Shown: positions 1 to 5,657 of the stretch, piece by piece
Numbering within the stretch: position 1 is the stretch's first letter
Layout: every line of letters starts with the position of its first letter
Program-made: the position numbers and the translations under genes
NCBI GenBank assembly: GCA_902781245.1
Contig: CACZIP010000023.1
Coordinates: 1-13,386 of the forward strand
Reading direction: 5' to 3'
Origin: an uncultured Coriobacteriaceae bacterium
GTDB lineage: Bacteria > Actinomycetota > Coriobacteriia > Coriobacteriales > Eggerthellaceae
Length of the DNA stretch: 13,386 nucleotides
The notes under the pieces: generated by a model
The model's database searches: none
Seen by the model: the letters and a program-made list of their open reading frames with translations, nothing else
What the model was told of the DNA's origin: nothing

Positions 1-152
1 AGATAGAGCACCTGGTCGAAGATGTCGCTCGGCAGCGTGACGCGCGGCTTCAGGACCGAGGAGAGCAGGTCGTACCACGCGGCGTCGTGCAGGCACTCGG
101 CATCCTCGACGAGAAGTCGAAGGCGCTCAAGGCTGCGAAGAGGGGTGCATAA
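1..152 (+). CDS. C-terminal end of an upstream hydrogenase-operon gene (probable Ech small subunit), partial
   Basis: An open frame enters from the left edge with its first full codon at position 3 and runs to TAA at 150-152; it is the only forward frame without an early stop. It encodes about 49 residues rich in Glu, Arg, Lys and Ala, ending in AAKRGA, with codon use (GAG, CTG, GTC, AAG) like the genes behind it. No cysteine motif remains in this fragment, so identity rests on position. In Ech and related group 4 hydrogenases the NuoB-like small subunit usually precedes the NuoC-like one. One base separates its stop from the next ATG, so the two are probably translated together. Identity as EchC is inference; that the frame is coding is likely. 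Confidence 0.55.
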   Translation, partial: IEHLVEDVARQRDARLQDRGEQVVPRGVVQALGILDEKSKALKAAKRGA

Positions 153-153
153 C

Positions 154-1074
154 ATGGCAATCGCACAAGAATTCATAACGCTGCCGCTGGGCGAGCTGCG
201 CGCCACCGCCCATCGCATGAAGGACGAGGGCTACCGCTTCATCCAAACGCATGCAGTTTACAACGAGCCTGATGTCGATCTGTACTACTCGTTCATGAAG
301 GATGGGAAGATCACCAACTGGCGGATAGAGGGCGTCACCAAGGAAGACGCCGTACCGTCCATCACCGACATCTTCCTCGCTGCTTTCGTGTTCGAGAACG
401 AGGCGCGGGAGCTGTTCGGCGTGGACATGCGCGACATAGCGATCGACTTCCAAGGAGCGCTCTACGCCCCGGCGGAAAGCGAGCCGATGCGCGTTATCAC
501 ACCCGAGCAGAAGGCGGCTATCGACAAGGCGCGCAAGGCTGCGGCGGCGAAAGCAGCCAAGGTAAGCGGTAGTGCGGCTAGTGCTGATGCAACGACTGCT
601 TCAGCTCCGTCAGCGGGCAAGAAGTTCGTTATGACACCTGAGAAACGTGCTCGCTTCGAGGCGAAACTGGAAGGACGCTCACCCGAACAAATCGAGAAGG
701 CTCGTGCTTGCCTCGCTGCGAAAGAGGCAGCTGCAAGCGCTCCTGCCGCAACTGAATTAACTGCCCCGACAGAGAAGCCGACGCCTGCAGCCGCAGAACC
801 TGTCAATGCTCCTGTTGTTGAAACTTCGCAAGAAAAGGACGCCGACCTCGAAGCGAAACTCAAGATGATGGACAGCGAAAAAGCAGCAAAGGTGCGTGCC
901 GCCCTCGAACATCGCGGTGCACCGACAGCCGCTGCTCCTGAAACCGCTCAAGCAGAGGTGGCGCACTCGAATGACGCCGACCTCGAAGCAAAGCTTTCGA
1001 TTATGGATGCCGACAAGGCCGCTAAGGTGCGAGAAGCTCTCTCGCGACACGCTACGATGAAGGGAGGGGAGTAA
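154..1074 (+). CDS. echD: NuoC-like subunit of group 4 [NiFe] hydrogenase with long repeat-bearing tail
   Basis: A 306-residue protein. Residues 1-110 form a complex I 30 kDa (NuoC/EchD) domain, marked by the segment PSITDIFLAAFVFENEARELFGV at about 68-90. In the enzyme this subunit sits in the cytoplasmic arm beside the large subunit. Residues 111-306 are an Ala/Lys/Glu/Pro-rich extension far longer than the domain needs. It contains two good copies of a helical motif (residues 229-254 and 274-299) and one degenerate copy near 160-190. The start at 154 is chosen because AGAGGGG lies 8 nt upstream and the domain begins there; an ATG in the same frame at 22 would add 44 residues with no family resemblance and would overlap the upstream gene. 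The stop is 2 nt before echE, so the genes form an operon. The subunit call is firm; the tail's job is unknown. Confidence 0.88.
   Translation: MAIAQEFITLPLGELRATAHRMKDEGYRFIQTHAVYNEPDVDLYYSFMKDGKITNWRIEGVTKEDAVPSITDIFLAAFVFENEARELFGVDMRDIAIDFQGALYAPAESEPMRVITPEQKAAIDKARKAAAAKAAKVSGSAASADATTASAPSAGKKFVMTPEKRARFEAKLEGRSPEQIEKARACLAAKEAAASAPAATELTAPTEKPTPAAAEPVNAPVVETSQEKDADLEAKLKMMDSEKAAKVRAALEHRGAPTAAAPETAQAEVAHSNDADLEAKLSIMDADKAAKVREALSRHATMKGGE
838..915 (+). repeat. Helical motif copy 1 in the EchD tail
   Basis: This stretch encodes 26 residues, DADLEAKL-x2-MD-x2-KAAKVR-x-AL-x3. It matches the copy at 973-1050 at 18 of 26 residues by hand count, and its first 17 bases are identical to that copy. 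The spacing of charged and hydrophobic residues suggests two short amphipathic helices. A more degenerate copy (RARFEAKL...IEKARACL) is encoded at about 646-720. Confidence 0.8.
973..1050 (+). repeat. Helical motif copy 2 in the EchD tail
   Basis: The second clear 26-residue copy, DADLEAKL-SI-MDADKAAKVR-E-AL-SRH, ends 7 residues before the EchD C-terminus. It lies 135 bases downstream of copy 1 in the same frame, with a Pro/Ala-rich linker between them. Confidence 0.8.
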
Positions 1075-1076
1075 CG

Positions 1077-2165
1077 ATGGGACAGAAAACGATAATCCCC
1101 TTTGGTCCCCAGCATCCGGTTTTGCCGGAACCCCTGCATCTCGACCTCGTCGTCGAAGATGAGGTGGTCCTCGAAGCCGTTCCACAGATCGGCTTCGTGC
1201 ATCGTGGTCTCGAACGCCTTGTTCGCACGAAGGACTACAACCAGTTCATCTATGTAGCTGAGCGCATTTGCGGAATCTGCGCATTTGGCCATTCGATGGG
1301 CTATGCGGAGACGATAGAAAAGCTCATGGACGTTGAGATTCCCAAGCGTGCGGAGTACCTGCGCGTCATATGGCACGAGCTCTCAAGGGTCCATTCTCAT
1401 ATTCTGTGGCTTGGCCTTGCAGCTGACGCATTTGGCCATGAGGCGCTGTTCATGCACTGCTGGCGCCTGCGCGAACGTGTGCTCGACCTGTTCGAGAAGA
1501 CCACGGGTGGTCGCGTCATCTTCTCTGTCGTGAAGGTCGGCGGCGTCAACCGCGACATCGACCGTGGAACGCTTGACGAGTTCGTGCGCGTGCTCGACGG
1601 CATCAAGGACGAGTACAACCAGATTTGCAACGCATTCTTGAAGGATCCGTCGGTCTACAACCGTACTGCTGGCGTTGGTGTCATCCCGACTGAGGATGCG
1701 CTCGCCCTGTCGATGGTTGGTCCGTTCGCACGCGCTTCAAACGTCAACTTCGATGTGCGCATGCTCGGTAACGGCGCATATGGCGACCTATCCGACTTCC
1801 AGCTGGTGACCTCAGCAAACTGCGACTGCTATGCGCGCATGGAGGTCCGTGCGGCCGAGGTTGTCCAGTCCATCGAGATCATCAAAGAGCTTGCTGCAAA
1901 GATTCCCGAAGGCGACATCGCCGTACCCGTCAAGGGCGCACCAGCAGACGGAGCTGAGGCGTGCAACTCGCTCGAGCAGCCGCGTGGCGAATGCTTCTAC
2001 TTTGCCAAGGGCAATGGCACGAAGAACCTTGAGCGTATGCGCATGCGCACTCCAACCTCGCAGAACCTCGCCGGCATGGCTGTCGCGCTCAAGGGCTGCG
2101 ACATCGCCGACGTGAACATGATAGTGCTGACAATCGACCCCTGCATCAGCTGCACGGAAAGGTAG
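1077..2165 (+). CDS. echE: Ech-type [NiFe] hydrogenase large (catalytic) subunit
   Basis: A 362-residue NuoD/HycE-type protein holding the Ni-Fe site that reduces protons or oxidises H2. Both Ni-ligand pairs are present: ERICGICAFGH gives Cys65 and Cys68, and the C-terminal DPCISC gives Cys356 and Cys359. The N-terminus (PFGPQHPVLPEPLHLDL) is typical of the family. The chain ends three residues after the last cysteine (TER), so there is no C-terminal propeptide for an HycI-type protease. To my knowledge CooH and the Methanosarcina EchE also lack this tail, while E. coli HycE has one. A strong purine-rich ribosome site (AGGGAGGGGA, 1061-1070) precedes ATG 1077. It lies 2 nt after echD and 4 nt before echF. 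Membrane subunits must be encoded upstream, outside the window. Confidence 0.95.
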   Translation: MGQKTIIPFGPQHPVLPEPLHLDLVVEDEVVLEAVPQIGFVHRGLERLVRTKDYNQFIYVAERICGICAFGHSMGYAETIEKLMDVEIPKRAEYLRVIWHELSRVHSHILWLGLAADAFGHEALFMHCWRLRERVLDLFEKTTGGRVIFSVVKVGGVNRDIDRGTLDEFVRVLDGIKDEYNQICNAFLKDPSVYNRTAGVGVIPTEDALALSMVGPFARASNVNFDVRMLGNGAYGDLSDFQLVTSANCDCYARMEVRAAEVVQSIEIIKELAAKIPEGDIAVPVKGAPADGAEACNSLEQPRGECFYFAKGNGTKNLERMRMRTPTSQNLAGMAVALKGCDIADVNMIVLTIDPCISCTER

Positions 2166-2169
2166 GACC

Positions 2170-2715
2170 ATGGGCGTGTTCAAACTAGGAAAGATGACGT
2201 TCGGGTCCTTGTTCAAGAAGCCCGAGACCGTGAAGTACCCGTTCGAGACGAAGCCTCAACCTCAAGGCTTGAAGGGTCATATCGTGCTCGATGCGGACAA
2301 CTGCATCCTGTGCGGCATGTGCGAGAAGAGCTGCCCGACTGATTGCATTACCGTTAACAAGGAGAATCGCACTTGGAACATCATCCCATTCCAGTGCATC
2401 CAGTGCGGTTACTGCACGCAAGTATGTCCGAAGAAATGTCTCGCAATGGATCCGAATTACTGGGCAGCCTCTGTTTCGAAGAGCACGAACAGCATTCCCG
2501 TTCCCGATCAGAAGAAGGACGATCAGAAACCAGCGAAAGCCGCTCAATGCAATGAACCTGTTGCAAATGCAGAAAAGGAACCCGAGCCTGCAAAGCCTGC
2601 TTCAGATGCTGACGTGAAAGAGCCTGTGGCAATTGACGGTGAACTCGAAGCAAAGTTGGCTATCATGGAAGCTGACAAAGCTGAGCGAGTTAGAAAGGCG
2701 TTGTTGAGCCGCTAG
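2170..2715 (+). CDS. echF: Two-[4Fe-4S] ferredoxin-like hydrogenase subunit with repeat-bearing tail
   Basis: A 181-residue NuoI/EchF-type electron-transfer subunit. Cys45, 48, 51 and 55 (CILCGMCEKSCP) and Cys76, 79, 82 and 86 (CIQCGYCTQVCP) form two classical 4Fe-4S binding sets that would carry electrons from a ferredoxin-type donor to the small subunit. The N-terminus (FGSLFKKPETVKYPF) matches the family's usual LFxKPxTxxYP start. From about residue 100 a Lys/Glu/Pro/Ala-rich linker leads to a final helical motif at 156-181, almost the same as the motif in EchD. The start at 2170 has AGGTAGGA just upstream. An in-frame ATG at 2194 also has a nearby AGGA, but using it would shorten the conserved N-terminus. 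The tail is an addition to the usual family length of roughly 120-180 residues. Confidence 0.93.
   Translation: MGVFKLGKMTFGSLFKKPETVKYPFETKPQPQGLKGHIVLDADNCILCGMCEKSCPTDCITVNKENRTWNIIPFQCIQCGYCTQVCPKKCLAMDPNYWAASVSKSTNSIPVPDQKKDDQKPAKAAQCNEPVANAEKEPEPAKPASDADVKEPVAIDGELEAKLAIMEADKAERVRKALLSR
2635..2712 (+). repeat. Helical motif copy 3, at the C-terminus of EchF
   Basis: This stretch encodes DGELEAKL-AI-MEADKAERVR-K-AL-LSR and runs to the last residue of EchF. It matches EchD copy 2 at 16 of 26 residues by hand count. At the DNA level it has drifted further than copies 1 and 2 have from each other, so it is an older or separately acquired copy. Confidence 0.78.
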
Positions 2716-2720
2716 GTGTG

Positions 2721-3995
2721 ATGACAAACTTCGACGAAACACGCGAACGAGCAATTCTCGTAGGAATCGACCGACCGGGTTCTCCATGGCCGGTCGATTC
2801 TTCGCTTGAGGAGCTTGCAAGGCTTGTCGATACAGCCGGTGCTGATGTTGTTGCGACAACGACCCAGCGGCTCAACGCCCCCAATCCTCGTACGTTCGTC
2901 GGGAGCGGGAAAGCTGAGGAGATTGCCGAACTGTGCCGTGCTCATGCCGCTGACCTCGTTGTATTCGACGACGAGCTCACGCCATCGCAACAATCAAACC
3001 TCGAGCGTACGGTTGACCGAGATGTAAAGGTCATTGACCGAACGGCGCTGATTCTCGATATCTTTGCATTGCATGCGACAACACGAGAAGGTAGGCTCCA
3101 GGTTCGTCTGGCTCAAAACGAATATCTCTATCCGCGTTTGCGCGGCATGTGGGCTCATCTGGCTTCGAACCGCATGGGCGGCGGAGTTGGATCGCGTTTT
3201 GGCGAAGGCGAGAGCCAGCTTGAGGTTGACCGTCGTATGGTGCGAAAACGTATCACGTCGATCAAACGGGAACTTGCCCAAATAGAGAAAGTACGAGGCC
3301 TGCAACGTGAAAGCCGTTACAAGAGCGGTACGTTCAAGATCGCCTTGGCCGGTTATACGAATGCAGGAAAATCGAGCCTGATCAACAGGCTCACTAATGC
3401 CGATGTGCTCGCCTATGACAAGTTGTTCGCCACTCTTGATTCGACTACGCGAAAGTTGAAATTGCCTGAGGGTCGCGAGGTCACCATTACGGATACGGTT
3501 GGCTTCATAAGAAAACTTCCTACTTCGCTTGTCGAATCGTTCAAGTCTACGCTCGACGAGATCAATGGTGCTGATCTGATTTTGCATGTCGTCGATGGCT
3601 CGTCTGAAGAGCTTGGCTATCAGATAGATACTGTCGAGGAGATTCTTGGGCAAATCAATGCGGAAAGAATTGAACGCATCGAAGTGCTGAACAAGAAGGA
3701 CCTCATCGAATCAGATATTGCGCTTGCAAGGCTCGAACGAACACATCCAAATGCGGTTATCGTTTCGGCTGAGACAGGCGAAGGAATCGACGAGCTCATA
3801 GAGCGGATTGCCAAGGTTGCGGCATCGCGTGACGACTACATCGACGTTGTCGTACCGTACAGCAGGGGAGATTTGGTCGCGCTTGCGCATAAGCGGTGCC
3901 ATATCGTGCTTGAGGAGCATGAAGAAGGCGGGACGCATCTTGCGATGTACGCCCCGTCCGATTGTGTGCATATGTTCGATGAAAGCCGCTTCTAG
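2721..3995 (+). CDS. hflX: Ribosome-associated GTPase HflX
   Basis: A 424-residue HflX GTPase, close to the E. coli length. HflX binds the 50S subunit and, in several bacteria, splits or rescues stalled ribosomes under stress. The N-terminal HflX domain ends in the glycine-rich linker GGGVGSRFGEGESQLEVDRR (about 153-172). The G domain shows G1 GYTNAGKS (211-218), a G2 segment TLDSTTR (about 238-244), G3 DTVGF (258-262), G4 NKKD (324-327) and a G5-like SAETG. A GTG at 2718 directly precedes ATG 2721 in frame, so the exact start is uncertain by one codon. With only 5 nt after echF and no strong ribosome site, it is probably translationally coupled to the hydrogenase operon. Its stop overlaps the lexA stop on the opposite strand. 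Confidence 0.95.
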   Translation: MTNFDETRERAILVGIDRPGSPWPVDSSLEELARLVDTAGADVVATTTQRLNAPNPRTFVGSGKAEEIAELCRAHAADLVVFDDELTPSQQSNLERTVDRDVKVIDRTALILDIFALHATTREGRLQVRLAQNEYLYPRLRGMWAHLASNRMGGGVGSRFGEGESQLEVDRRMVRKRITSIKRELAQIEKVRGLQRESRYKSGTFKIALAGYTNAGKSSLINRLTNADVLAYDKLFATLDSTTRKLKLPEGREVTITDTVGFIRKLPTSLVESFKSTLDEINGADLILHVVDGSSEELGYQIDTVEEILGQINAERIERIEVLNKKDLIESDIALARLERTHPNAVIVSAETGEGIDELIERIAKVAASRDDYIDVVVPYSRGDLVALAHKRCHIVLEEHEEGGTHLAMYAPSDCVHMFDESRF

Positions 3996-4633
3996 ATTCG
4001 CCTGAAAACCGCAACAACTTTTCCAGCGATCGAGCAATCCCTCGTAATGATGGGATCCATCGAAGAATTCTCGGGCTGCAAGCGGATATGGCCCTTCTCT
4101 TTATAGAAGCGCTTGACCGTGGCGCCATCTTCGATGATGGCGACAACAATATCGCCGTTGTTAGCAACGGGCTGCTCCTTGACGACAACGTAATCACCGT
4201 CGTTGATGCCGGCTTCGATCATCGAATCGCCCCTGACGGACAGCATGAAGGAAGGAGCATCGCCCACGATATCTGTAGGCAGCGAAATGGTGTCAGTAAT
4301 GTTTTCCTCAGCAAGAATCGGCTCGCCTGCCGCAACGTTGCCAACAAGCGGAACGTCGACGATCTTGCTGAAGCTTGGCCTTACAACCTCAGGAACGTTG
4401 GCTTGGTTGAGCGCATGGTCTGGAGGAAGTGAGATGGAGCGCGACTTGAGAGGGTCCCTGACGATATAGCCCTTTTGTTCGAGCGTCTTGAGATGGACGT
4501 GAACAGTAGAAGGGGAGGAGAGCCCAAGATCTTCGCAAATCTCGCGAACCGTAGGTCCATATCCCTTCTTTTGAATGCACCGTTCGATGCTCTCCATAAC
4601 GGCTTTCTGGCGTTTCGTGAGTTTCTCACCCAT
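3992..4633 (-). CDS. lexA: SOS repressor LexA
   Basis: A 213-residue LexA, the repressor of the DNA-damage response that cuts itself when RecA filaments form. Residues 1-65 form the winged-helix DNA-binding domain (LTKRQKAVMESIE; recognition region LSSPSTVHVHLKTL). The cleavage bond is Ala102-Gly103 in NVAAGEP. The catalytic pair is Ser137 (GDSM) and Lys174 (ATVKRF), so it should be able to cleave itself. The start at 4633 is chosen because GEKLTKRQ is the family N-terminus; the open frame extends 69 codons upstream, but that part reads across the operator and has no similarity. An AAGG lies about 9 nt upstream. Three LexA boxes between this gene and the divergent one point to autoregulation. 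It is convergent with hflX, overlapping by 4 bases. Confidence 0.97.
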   Translation of the reverse strand: MGEKLTKRQKAVMESIERCIQKKGYGPTVREICEDLGLSSPSTVHVHLKTLEQKGYIVRDPLKSRSISLPPDHALNQANVPEVVRPSFSKIVDVPLVGNVAAGEPILAEENITDTISLPTDIVGDAPSFMLSVRGDSMIEAGINDGDYVVVKEQPVANNGDIVVAIIEDGATVKRFYKEKGHIRLQPENSSMDPIITRDCSIAGKVVAVFRRI

Positions 4634-4650
4634 TATAACCAGCCTTTCTA

Positions 4651-4662
4651 GAACAAATGTTT
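4651..4662. promoter_or_regulatory. lexA: LexA box 3 (lexA leader)
   Basis: GAACAAATGTTT fits the Gram-positive SOS pattern GAAC-RNRY-GTTY fully. It lies 18 nt upstream of the lexA start codon, inside the predicted lexA leader. Its centre is 29 bp from that of box 1. Confidence 0.65.
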
Positions 4663-4672
4663 TATTTTCATA

Positions 4673-4701
4673 TTGACAAGAACCTTTGTTCGTCTTATTA
4701 T
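4673..4701 (+). promoter_or_regulatory. Sigma70-type promoter of the 111-aa SOS gene
   Basis: TTGACA (4673-4678) and TATTAT (4696-4701) are separated by exactly 17 bp, a near-consensus promoter firing rightward at about position 4708. LexA box 1 fills the spacer and box 2 covers the expected start site. The promoter should therefore be strong when LexA is gone and tightly shut when it is bound. Confidence 0.75.
4679..4693. promoter_or_regulatory. LexA box 1
   Basis: AGAACCTTTGTTCGT contains GAAC-N4-GTTC at 4680-4691. It is the exact reverse complement of box 2 over 15 bases, 12 bases away. It occupies the spacer of the rightward promoter and the expected transcription start of the leftward lexA promoter. 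Confidence 0.85.
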
Positions 4702-4726
4702 ACACACGAACAAAGGTTCTATGCAA
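4697..4726 (-). promoter_or_regulatory. lexA: Promoter of lexA
   Basis: On the minus strand a perfect TATAAT (plus-strand ATTATA, 4697-4702) is preceded at 18 bp by TTGCAT (4721-4726), a weak -35. Its -10 overlaps the -10 of the rightward promoter almost completely, and LexA box 2 lies in its spacer. Transcription would start near 4690, giving a leader of about 57 nt that includes LexA box 3. Confidence 0.55.
4706..4720. promoter_or_regulatory. LexA box 2
   Basis: ACGAACAAAGGTTCT contains GAAC-N4-GTTC at 4708-4719 and is the inverted copy of box 1. The centres of boxes 1 and 2 are 28 bp apart. It lies in the lexA promoter spacer and over the start site of the rightward transcript. Confidence 0.85.
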
Positions 4727-4743
4727 GAGCAGGAGCAAAGAAA

Positions 4744-5079
4744 ATGGGCAAGAGCATGACGAAATTTTACGTAGACGGCACAGCAGCTCTGAAGCCGAAG
4801 CGGTATTCTCAATCGCTCGATGACAGCACGTTCGTTGCATTCAGGGGTTCCTCTCAGCATAGCCATATGCGCCCGCAGCGAAACCAAGTTAAATCCGGGT
4901 CAGCTCCTCACGCAAAATCAATTCTGCAAGATGTGCTTGAGCGCAGCGAGATGGCATGCAGCTTGCTAACCGAAGATGTGAAAGGCGTTTCATACGGCCG
5001 TCTCACGTCAGGCAACATTGTGTCGATTTCAACGGCCTGCGCAATCATTGCGATCATCTCTATAGCCTTTGGGGCATAG
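4744..5079 (+). CDS. SOS-controlled small protein with C-terminal membrane helix, candidate division inhibitor
   Basis: A 111-residue protein of a family I do not recognise. Residues 1-60 are basic and polar and look unstructured. Residues 56-85 could be helical (KSILQDVLERSEMACSLL). Residues 91-109 are one hydrophobic helix (NIVSISTACAIIAIISIAF) that ends the chain, as in a tail-anchored or single-pass protein with a cytoplasmic N-terminus. ATG 4744 has AGGAG 8 nt upstream; an earlier ATG at 4657 lies inside the operator and upstream of the predicted transcript start, so it is rejected. Two LexA boxes cover its promoter. Divergent from lexA and followed by nrdR, it holds the place of Rv2719c/DivS in other actinobacteria. 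Those are SOS-induced division inhibitors with a membrane helix followed by LysM. This protein stops right after the helix. The division role is inference. Confidence 0.75.
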   Translation: MGKSMTKFYVDGTAALKPKRYSQSLDDSTFVAFRGSSQHSHMRPQRNQVKSGSAPHAKSILQDVLERSEMACSLLTEDVKGVSYGRLTSGNIVSISTACAIIAIISIAFGA

Positions 5080-5127
5080 CTAGAGAATGTGGTTGGCGTT
5101 ACGTTTATCGAGATGGCAAAAAATTAA

Positions 5128-5143
5128 CAACAATATCTTGTGT
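5128..5143. promoter_or_regulatory. nrdR: Candidate NrdR box
   Basis: CAACAATATCTTGTGT matches the remembered consensus acaCwAtATaTwGtgt at 13 of 16 positions by hand count, including the whole GTGT end. NrdR boxes usually come in pairs about 31-32 bp apart. At the expected second position (5160-5175) the match is only about 8 of 16, so this is a single convincing box at most. It lies 68 nt upstream of the nrdR start. Confidence 0.4.
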
Positions 5144-5210
5144 CTCAGGTCTTTTCAAACGCCTGTAAGTGGTATCCTATGCGCATATGCACCCCAAACG
5201 AAGGAGAATT

Positions 5211-5657
5211 ATGCGCTGCCCATCATGCGGTCATCCTGAATCCAAGGTAGTTGACTCGAGGCCTTCGGATGATTATTCGACAATCAGGCGGAGGCGCGAG
5301 TGCCTGAGTTGCCGTCATCGATTCACGACGTACGAGCGTCTTGGCGATAGCCCGTTGCTCGTCATCAAATCGGATGGTTCGTCTGAGACATACGATCGCG
5401 CCAAGCTTTTGCGTGGTGTAACCGTTGCATGTGCTAAACGCCCAATAACACCTGATCAGATTAACAATTTGATCGATGGTATTGAAGCTGAGCTCAGGCA
5501 GTCACCGAAGAATGAGACGACTTCAAAAGCCCTTGGAAACAAAGTGCTCGAAAGACTTGAGAAGCTTGATGATGTTGCGTACGTACGGTTTGCCAGCGTG
5601 TACAAAGACTTCCAGAACATTGAGGAATTCGCATCTGCATTGGAGGATTTGAGATAG
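5211..5657 (+). CDS. nrdR: Transcriptional repressor NrdR
   Basis: A 148-residue NrdR, the zinc-ribbon and ATP-cone repressor that senses ATP/dATP and controls ribonucleotide reductase genes. The zinc ribbon is formed by Cys3 and Cys6 (MRCPSCGH) and Cys31 and Cys34 (CLSC), with the basic DNA-binding stretch RRRRE between them. The ATP-cone covers about residues 46-136 (VIKSDGSSETYDRAKLLRGV onward). The start at 5211 follows AAGGAG at a good 4-nt gap and gives the universal MRCP N-terminus; a frame extension back to 5169 is not conserved. The length is standard. dut follows with no gap. No ribonucleotide reductase gene lies in the window, so its targets must be elsewhere. Confidence 0.96.
   Translation: MRCPSCGHPESKVVDSRPSDDYSTIRRRRECLSCRHRFTTYERLGDSPLLVIKSDGSSETYDRAKLLRGVTVACAKRPITPDQINNLIDGIEAELRQSPKNETTSKALGNKVLERLEKLDDVAYVRFASVYKDFQNIEEFASALEDLR

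Noticed and set aside
22..153. 44-codon upstream extension of echD
   Set aside because: It overlaps the upstream gene, is Ser/Arg-rich without family similarity, and the ribosome site points to 154.
1..160. Minus-strand frame opposite the first partial gene that looks protein-like (AWYDLLSSVLKPRV)
   Set aside because: It is codon-aligned with the forward frame, a common mirror effect in GC-rich genes. The forward frame ends one base before the echD start and has a ribosome site over its end, so the forward reading is preferred.
4634..4840. 69-codon upstream extension of the lexA frame
   Set aside because: It reads through the LexA boxes and both promoters and has no LexA similarity; the family N-terminus begins at 4633.
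5177..5192. GCATATGC palindrome upstream of nrdR as a second NrdR box
   Set aside because: It lacks the ACAC/GTGT ends and is at the wrong spacing from the candidate box at 5128-5143.
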